NCBI GenBank assembly: GCA_025399215.1
Contig: MU621341.1
Span: 1-24,151, forward strand
Source: Globomyces pollinis-pini
Lineage: Eukaryota; Chytridiomycota; Chytridiomycetes; Rhizophydiales; Globomycetaceae
DNA: 24,151 nucleotides
Direction: 5' to 3'
A program made the position numbers and the translations under genes. Shown one piece after another: positions 17,625 to 24,151 of this stretch. The notes under the pieces were generated by a model. It saw only the letters and a list, made by a program, of their open reading frames with translations, was not told the origin of the DNA and searched no databases. Position 1 is the stretch's first letter; the number at the start of each line of letters is the position of its first letter.

Positions 17625-18824
17625 ATGAGCCAAAATCGAATCACTCAATTATTAAATATTAGATTACCATGGCTTCAAGGTAATCCAATAGGAACTAACT
17701 TGAAGGTACTTGGTCATGATTTTGACTTTAGCTCCAATGTATTCTTACGCAAATGCTCAACTAGTTGCAGAAGTCTCCAATTTTGGTGCTTTAGGATGTT
17801 TACCTCCTCAAGATCCATTAAAATTAAAAGAATCTTTAACTTTTTTAAATCAAAATACTATTAATCCATTCGCTGTGAATTTGTTTTGTCAACCAAATGG
17901 TCAATTTCCAAATATTAACTTACCAAAAACTGTCCTTGATAAATTTGATTTATATCGTCAAGAATTAGATTTACCTCTTGATCCTTCATCTGTTACTCAA
18001 AGTATCGTCACTAGGGTAGACGAAAATTTGGAATCTCAAATCAGTTTAATCAAAGAGTTTAAAGTTCCAATCGTCATCTTTACTTTTGGTTTACCATCTA
18101 AAGAAATTCTAAATGATTTAAAAAATCACGGTATTAAATTAATTGCTAGTGTTACATCTGTCAAAGAAGCATTGATTTGTGAAGAGATGGGGTTAGATAT
18201 CATTATTGCACAAGGTAAATCATAAATATTAATCATTTTAAATAGGGTTTGAAGCTGGTGGTCATCGTACATCTTTAATATTACCAGAATATGGTGATAT
18301 TGGAACTTTCACACTTGTACAATCAATCAAAAAGTCTGTATCTATTCCGTTGGTTAATGACAAATCATTTTAAACTATAGATTGCTGCTGGAGGTATTAC
18401 CAATGGAAAAGCGATTCGGAGTGTGATGTCTTTAGGTGCCGATGGAGTGAGCATGGGAACACTTTTTTTAACCAGTCAAGAATGTTCAACACCACCTGAA
18501 CATCGTAAAATTATCTTTAATTCTACACCTTTGACCAAGACAGTTGTAAGTAGATACTTTACTGGAAGACCTGCACGAATGATTCCTAATCGATATTATG
18601 ATGAAATGAAACAATTGTACTCTGAATTACCAGGAACAGATGCCAATGTACCTTGGAATTTGTCTGTTCGAGACATTTTTCATAAAGCATCCAAGTTGAA
18701 TCGGTCAGATTTGTTTATTGTATGGGGAGGCCAAAGTGTTGGTTTGTTGGGGGGAAAGCCCACATTACCAGCGTCTAAAATCCTTCAAGATCTAGAGTTT
18801 GAATACTCTCAATGCCTTGAATAA
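17625..18824 (+). CDS. nitronate monooxygenase (2-nitropropane dioxygenase family)
   Basis: FMN-dependent TIM-barrel flavoenzyme that oxidises alkyl nitronates; 362 aa. Exons 17625-17679, 17732-18214, 18246-18352 and 18381-18824, with intervening introns of 52, 31 and 28 nt. The first splice builds the FMN-phosphate-side start LPWLQ-APM followed by LVAEVSNFGALGCL. Later landmarks are IVTFTFG-like strand VIFTFGLPS, IKLIASVTSVKEA, AQGFEAGGHR (the AGGH motif, His near residue 186), IAAGGITNGKA, and SLGADGVSMGTLFL. These are standard class I NMO/NPD family motifs. Fungal enzymes are thought to detoxify propionate 3-nitronate and related compounds. The nearest gene upstream ends 134 bp away and is unrelated in function. 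Confidence 0.93.
17680..17731 (+). other. 52-nt composite intron: two abutting 26-nt units
   Basis: Unit 1 (17680-17705) starts GTAATCC, contains a perfect branch-like AACTAAC and ends TTGAAG. Unit 2 (17706-17731) starts GTACTTGG, contains TTTTGAC and ends TTTAG. No base lies between them. Their joint removal gives LPWLQAPMYSYANAQ, the expected NMO sequence. Splicing out only the first unit leaves a downstream TGA. Confidence 0.75.
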
Positions 18825-18950
18825 AATTCTAATACGTGTCAACAATTGCTTATGATGACTGTTACTGTCCTTCAAATGACTGTTACTGTTTTTTATTATT
18901 TCAATGTCAGTGTATTTATCTTGGTCTTTGCAGTGTTTCAAATCTTTTCA

Positions 18951-20552
18951 ATGATTCAAACGACTTTTAGTAAAAATCGACAAACAAAACGAAGAATTGA
19001 AAGGGAAAAACAGCAATACAAAGTAAAGAACAATTTGATTGATAAAGTGCAACATCCTAATATAGGAAGCTTGATAGAATCCATTAAATTCAACAAAGTA
19101 TCTGATTTTGGTTTAGTTAAATTAAGTCAATTTGATTTATCCATTTTAATTCATGATAAAACTTTATTAGATTATAGTTCAATTTATAAAAGAGATTTAA
19201 TTACCATTCAATTGATTAAAGCTGGTTGTGATCCAACTTTATCAAAATATTATTCAAACAAAACCAAATGGTAAATACTTTCAAAAAATAACGGTAATAG
19301 GAATTATAATTTAATCCCTCAATTTCAAGTTTATTTAATCAATTTATTAACAAATTTAAGAAATTCTTATCAACATTCAAATTGTTGGGAATGTCATCAT
19401 CAAATTGAATGTTTTCAATTAAATTGTAAGCATTTTGTTTGTGAAGACTGTTTCTTTAATTTAATTCAAAATTTAAAATTTAAAGATTTAAAATGTTATT
19501 GTGGAATAGAAATTGATTCAAATGATGTAGAAATTCACTCAAATGATGTAGATTTACATTCAAATGATGTAGAAATTCAACTGGAAAAGTTATCAATTCA
19601 TACAAACAAAAAATTATTATCAAAAAATGAATCTTTGGAGTTATATAATAATTTACCAATCAAATTACAAAAATCAGAACGTTTGGCTTTTAAAGCTTTA
19701 AAAATGTCACAATTAAATGCAATGTATTTAGGAACGTTTCAAACTCAAAGAACTACAGAATTATTCAAAGCAATTCAAATTGGAAATGGTGATAGATTAA
19801 TTGAATTGATAAATCATGGAATTCATATGGATATTCAAAATGAATATGGTCAAACTCCATTAATGGTTGCTCATTTATTAGAATTCAATGATATCATTGA
19901 TATTTTGAAATATTGTGGTGCTAATGATCAAATTCCTGATAATACTGGATTATTTATACATCAAATCAATTCACTAGACTCAATCCATGTTAATTTACAA
20001 TCAAACTTTCAATTGACAAGGTTATTACAAGACTATCCAGAGAGTCCAGGATTTAATTCATCATTCTATATGGATGATATCTTTTCTAATGAATTTATTG
20101 ATACATTATTATCAATTTTTCATTCTTTACCCATAGCAGAAAAACAGAAATTATCTTGTTCAAATCGAGCCTATTACTATGATACAAGTACACTAGTACA
20201 ATCACATTTTAAAGCATTATTTAAAATGTTGAATTATCAATGTTTGATTCCACCTCAAATGCGATTTTTACATTATCCAGAAAAAGGTGGATTTTTACCT
20301 GCTCATACCGATTTATCTAGAAATCTTGATGGACAATCAACAACACATACTTTTATTTTATATATATTAGATTGTGATAGTGGGGAAACTGGGATTTTGG
20401 ATAATTTGAAAAATCAACATTTAATTACTAAAGTGGAATGTAAACGTGGTAGATTATTTTGGTTTCCACATCATTTACCACATGAAGGATTAATTACAAA
20501 TGGACAGAAATTATTATTAAGAGGAGAATTACTATTATCCAAAAACTCTTAG
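18951..20552 (+). CDS. RING-like / ankyrin / 2OG-Fe(II) oxygenase (prolyl 4-hydroxylase-like) fusion
   Basis: Multi-domain protein, 523 aa; exons 18951-19270 and 19301-20552, intron 30 nt. After an N-terminal ankyrin-like stretch (LIKAGCDPTLSKYY), residues ~135-175 carry a RING-like cysteine cluster: CWEC, then CKHFVCEDC, then CYC (last pair C-x-C rather than C-x2-C). Ankyrin repeats follow (LFKAIQIGNGDRLIELINHG, NEYGQTPLMVAHLLE). The C-terminal ~200 residues form a 2-oxoglutarate/Fe(II) dioxygenase domain: His442 and Asp444 (AHTD) and His501 (LPHEG) as iron ligands, Arg514 in KLLLR for 2-oxoglutarate. The substrate is unknown. An earlier in-frame ATG at 18852 would add a hydrophobic 33-residue stretch. 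I prefer 18951 because it gives the same spacing to the upstream gene as its neighbours. The ubiquitin-ligase role is only a possibility. Confidence 0.8.
19518..19580 (+). repeat. coding 21-bp x 3 tandem repeat
   Basis: Three 21-bp units (19518-19538, 19539-19559, 19560-19580) starting TCAAATGATGTAGA encode SNDV-E/D-I/L-H/Q three times. They lie just after the RING-like cluster of the oxygenase fusion. The units keep frame, so length changes would be tolerated. Confidence 0.85.
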
Positions 20553-20586
20553 TTCATAACATACAATATAAACATTTCATTTCAAG

Positions 20587-22669
20587 TTACATTTCATTTA
20601 TTTCATCCAACTTTTGTATAATATTACCTTCACCAAGTAATTCATCAATCCCAGCTTTTTGTATCTTGGTTAAAAACACAGGTTTTAATCCACAAAAGAT
20701 AATTCTTTTCTCTTGTTTTTGAAATGTTTTTACAACTCGATGTAAAATAAAGACTGCTGAAGTATCAATACTATCACATCGTGAAAAATCCAAAATAACA
20801 GTTAAATCTTTGGTTTGATCAAAACATGAATTGACAAAGGTTGTATTGGCTCGACTACCTGGTTGATAAACTTTTGTTAATGGTGTTTCTGGTATATAAT
20901 TCTTTCGATAACATCGTATCATTTTGGTTTCAACTTCCAATAACATTTCAATTCTTCTTCGTAATCGTCCAGCATTGTAGAATTCAAGTGGGCCACGAAC
21001 AGATATTGCTAATAATCCATCTGATAAACGAGCTTCGGGATATTCACGGATCTCGACATACACAGATTCTTCATCTTTTCTATTAAAGTTTGCTTTACCA
21101 AGTAAACTCATGTATAATTGAGTAGTTTTACGTAGAATGAGTAAACAAGCAAGTCCAAGATTGATAAGTATACCTGTCGATACAGGAACAAACACAGTCA
21201 TACACCAACTGAATACAAACATACAAATCTCGGGGATACTACGCATTCCCATCAAGAATCCAATTTCATCAAATTCAATCAAATTGATCCCTGCCATCAT
21301 CACAATAGCTGACAATGTTGCTTTGGGAATCAATTTCAAAAAAGCTCCCAAAGATGTGAACAGAACCAATACAATCAAAGCTGCCATCGCACCTACCAAT
21401 GTTGTCTTTCCTCCAGAGTTGGCTTGGATTCTTGATCGAGGTAAGGAACCAAAAGTAACGTAGGTACCAAAGAATGATCCAAACAAGTTAGCTGCACCAA
21501 GTGCAAACAATTCTCGATCTCCACTAGGAAAGTATCCGTTCTTCAACCCAAATGCACGTGTTACTGATTGAGACTCGATGTATCCGACAATTGTAATTAC
21601 AACAACATTAGGTAGTAATCGCTGGAATTGTTCGAAACTCATTGGAGGGATACTTGGAGGGACCAATTTATTGTTGAACTCTCCAATCACAGCAATACCT
21701 TGACTTTTGAAATCAAACAAGAATGACATAGCGGTAGATAAAAGGACCAAGATCAGAATATCGGGTAATTGAACCACCCAAGGATGGTGATGTCCAAACT
21801 TGGATTTGGCGAATTTGAAAGCTAACAAGAACATTAAACAACCAACTCCAAAGATGGCTGTTTTGGTATGTGCATCAGGTAACTTTTCCACTGTGTGAAG
21901 GAATGTTTGAAAAGTGGAGCTTCCTTCAGCATGTGGTACTTTGATACCAAACATTCCTGGGATTTGTTCGACAATAATCAAGTTGGCAACACCAAGCACA
22001 AATCCACACTATATATAAGATATCAAAGCTTACCAATAAATAACCAGAGAGGATATTATCAATGAATCCAGCTTGAATGATTGATAATGATATTGCAAAT
22101 AGACCAACAGATGCTCCTAATATTGTGGCAATCGTATTTGCATCACCACCATACCTTTGAATTTCATCTGCAACAGCTGTGCCCACCAATACAGAAGACA
22201 AGGCTTCTGGCCCAACAGAGAGTTGCCTAGAAGCACCAAGTAAAGCGTAGATAAAAAGAGGGAATACAGCTGAGACTAACGCGCGCACAGGATCGACTCG
22301 AGCCAAGGTAGAGAAAGCAATAGCTTGAGGAATTAATACAAATGATACAGTTGCGGCAGATTTTAAATCAGCAATAAAAGTGGGAACGGTGTAGTTTAAC
22401 ATTTGAGGAATGATTGGAAACACAACAGCCAAAGATTTGAATAAATGTGGAGTTTGAGGTTGATCTTCAGTAGGAAATTGTTCTACTTCTGGAATAGTAC
22501 TCAAGTAACTTGAACGTAAGTTTTTCATTGAACCACCAACATTTCCTTGAGTACTAAAGTCACTTTGGATATCACATTTATCTTCTATAACATCATTATA
22601 AATTGAACGTCTTCTAAAATGTTGACTGTCTTCCTCCATGTTTCTAAAATGTTGACTGCCTTCGTCCAT
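20587..22669 (-). CDS. SulP/SLC26-family anion (sulfate-type) transporter with STAS domain
   Basis: Multi-pass SulP permease, 685 aa; exon 1 22034-22669, a 25-nt intron 22009-22033, exon 2 20587-22008. The N-terminal tail is polar and opens with a duplicated decapeptide. The membrane domain starts with VPTFIADLKSAATVSFVLIPQAIAFS, the SulP signature region, then PLFIYALLGASRQLSVGPEA and many hydrophobic helices. The C-terminal STAS domain is clear: DGLLAISVRGPLEFYNAGRL and LDFSRCDSIDTSAVFIL. Substrate (sulfate or another anion) cannot be set from sequence. The gene is convergent with the oxygenase fusion, only 34 bp between stops, so the 3' UTRs must overlap. A partial tandem paralogue lies 819 bp upstream of its start. 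Confidence 0.92.
22009..22033 (-). other. 25-nt intron in SulP gene
   Basis: On the minus strand it starts GTAAGCTTTGAT and ends TTATATATAG, phase 0. It joins LSGYLL to CGFVLGVANL inside a membrane helix. Confidence 0.82.
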
Positions 22670-22671
22670 GT
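22612..22671 (-). repeat. 30-bp tandem duplication covering the SulP start codon
   Basis: Units 22612-22641 and 22642-22671 differ at only two positions and each contains an ATG in frame. The protein therefore begins MDEGSQHFRN-MEEDSQHFRR, and either Met could serve as start. Confidence 0.85.
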
Positions 22672-23488
22672 TGTAGTTCCCCTACTTTTTTCTTCCTTTT
22701 ATATTCTCTTTCAATCACCGTCCATTCTGTACTACAATGAAACATTGGTGTTTTGTCATTTTTCCAAAAGGGAAATCAATCAACGGCTCAATCCTTGATT
22801 AAAAATACTCACGTAAATTTTTTTGTCCATCAACCATTTTGAGAAAAGATCAACTTAGATCTGGATTGAATAATAACGGTAGTATGTTCAGCAAGAAGAC
22901 TTCCAAGTAGACAGAGTTGAGCCAATGTTAGAATGGAACAATTTATTTACGTCGTTCACACTTAAAAAGAAAAGTTGAACATCAATATGATTAACAATTC
23001 CCATTTGAGGTAGTAGCTATATTTAACAAATTCACTCCAAGCTGCCCAAAGATCCTAGACAATTGATGAATACTTATTGGACTGGATGACTTATGCTCAC
23101 TAACATCAGTGAAAACCTGTTATATCTATCCATTCACTGTCTTTCAACTACTGTTGGTTATTAATTGAGCCCATATCCTATGTATATACTCTCTAGAAGA
23201 TTCCTCTACGATTGCTAGTGACAATATCGGCAGCATCAACTCTAGAAAGATGCAAACAGCTTTGCTGCCAAAGTGGAGAATAGTCGCACGCGATAATTAA
23301 TAAGAATATGAGACGTACTTGTGATATATAATTTACCATCTGATTACAATAAACTTAAACACCAACTCAAAAAAAGAACAATCAACATGATGTTAGAGTT
23401 TCTAGTTGGTGAAGTAACCAACTTTTTCAGATTCATTCAAAAATAGTCATAGATTTGTATCAACCAAAAAGAAACATTTTTATTGAGG
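22670..23488. other. 819-bp intergenic region between tandem SulP genes
   Basis: It should hold the promoter of the complete SulP gene (pyrimidine-rich on the plus strand near 22683-22715) and the 3' UTR of the second copy. I find no convincing exon, RNA gene or repeat. Confidence 0.45.
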
Positions 23489-24151
23489 CTAATTACCATG
23501 GTTAGATGAAACTTCATCATTATTCTTAATGACATTCTCTTTTCCAAGCATCTTGTCAATTCCAGATTTAGCCATCAACAATTTAAAGTCCGGCTTCAAT
23601 GCGCAAAAGACAATTCGATTGCCTTCCTTTTGGAATGTCTTTACAATCTTCTTCAACACAAAGACTGCGGATGTATCAATAGAGTCACATCTTGAAAAAT
23701 CCAATATCACAGTCAATTTCTTGGATGAATCATGATGAGCATTTACAAATGCTGTGTTTGATTTGGATCCTGGACGGTACATGGCCGCCATAGGTTTACT
23801 AGGCGATTCATTCCTTTGGTAAATATCAACCATCTTGTTTTCAACTTCCAACAACATTTCCATTCGTCTTCGTAATCGCCCAGCATTGTAGAATTCAAGA
23901 GCTCCTCGAATAGAGATGGCCAATAATCCATCCGATAATCGAGCTTCAGGATGTTCTCGAACATCAACATAAATAGATTGGTCCTTGTTTTCACCATAAG
24001 TGAGTTTCCCAATCAAACTGACATACACTTGAGTAGTTTTACGTAGAATGAGTAAACAAGCAAGTCCAAGATTGATCAACACACCAGTTTCAACAGGAAC
24101 GAAAACTGTCATACACCAACTGAATACAAACATACAGATTTCAGGAGTACT
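23489..24151 (-). CDS. second SulP transporter, 5' part outside window
   Basis: C-terminal part (about 220 residues) of a tandem paralogue of the neighbouring SulP gene; stop at 23489-23491, frame open through the window edge. Visible are the last membrane helices (MFVFSWCMTVFVPVETGVLINLG shortened by the edge) and a whole STAS domain with DGLLAISIRGALEFYNAGRL and LDFSRCDSIDTSAVFVL. The same Asp-Ser/Thr switch-loop sequence is kept in both copies. The extreme C-terminus differs (ending SSNHGN against DEINEM). Both copies are on the same strand, consistent with tandem duplication. Confidence 0.92.
   Translation of the reverse strand, partial: STPEICMFVFSWCMTVFVPVETGVLINLGLACLLILRKTTQVYVSLIGKLTYGENKDQSIYVDVREHPEARLSDGLLAISIRGALEFYNAGRLRRRMEMLLEVENKMVDIYQRNESPSKPMAAMYRPGSKSNTAFVNAHHDSSKKLTVILDFSRCDSIDTSAVFVLKKIVKTFQKEGNRIVFCALKPDFKLLMAKSGIDKMLGKENVIKNNDEVSSNHGN

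Noticed and set aside
18852..18950. Earlier ATG for the oxygenase fusion adding a hydrophobic N-terminus
   Set aside because: It would leave only 27 bp after the upstream stop, and the extra part is T-rich with a short DNA repeat (ATGACTGTTACTGT twice). The later ATG fits the local spacing. Not fully excluded.
20841..21463. Plus-strand open frames across the SulP gene
   Set aside because: They are antisense to the STAS and membrane-domain coding sequence, which matches the family strongly.

Overview
This is a eukaryotic, almost certainly fungal, nuclear window. It is AT-rich and gene-dense, with short spliceosomal introns (GT...AG). Many exons only join into recognisable proteins after removing introns of 24-40 nt. 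I place 41 introns in 12 genes by combining splice sites with reading frame and protein-family continuity. Two of them are longer, and each divides exactly into abutting intron-like units. An HMG-box protein of the fungal MATA type points to fungi. An LRRC46-like leucine-rich repeat protein (a ciliary family in animals) hints at a zoosporic, early-diverging fungus. I cannot name the species.

Layout, left to right: an XLF/Nej1-like DNA repair factor (minus, runs off the left edge); a cytochrome b561-domain membrane protein with a long Ser/Lys-rich tail (plus); a small membrane RING-H2 protein (minus) that no single open frame reveals; the splicing factor AAR2 (minus); about 1.5 kb of gene-poor DNA with a decayed LINE retrotransposon and a repeat; an F-box/LRR protein (minus); an LRRC46-like protein (plus); a 1 kb gap; an intronless HMG-box gene and an intronless secreted lipoxygenase (plus). 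Then comes a compact head-to-tail plus-strand run: a TBL1/Sif2-like LisH-WD40 corepressor, an oxysterol-binding protein, a complex I NDUFB10-like subunit, a nitronate monooxygenase and a RING-like/ankyrin/2OG-Fe(II) oxygenase. The right end holds two tandem SulP anion transporters (minus), the second cut by the window edge.

The genes form no obvious pathway. The striking features are structural: extremely small introns, tandem introns with no exon between them, a block of two intronless and less AT-rich genes inside intron-rich surroundings, and very regular 125-137 bp spacing in the plus-strand run. All exon joins are my reading of the sequence. None has been checked against RNA or databases.
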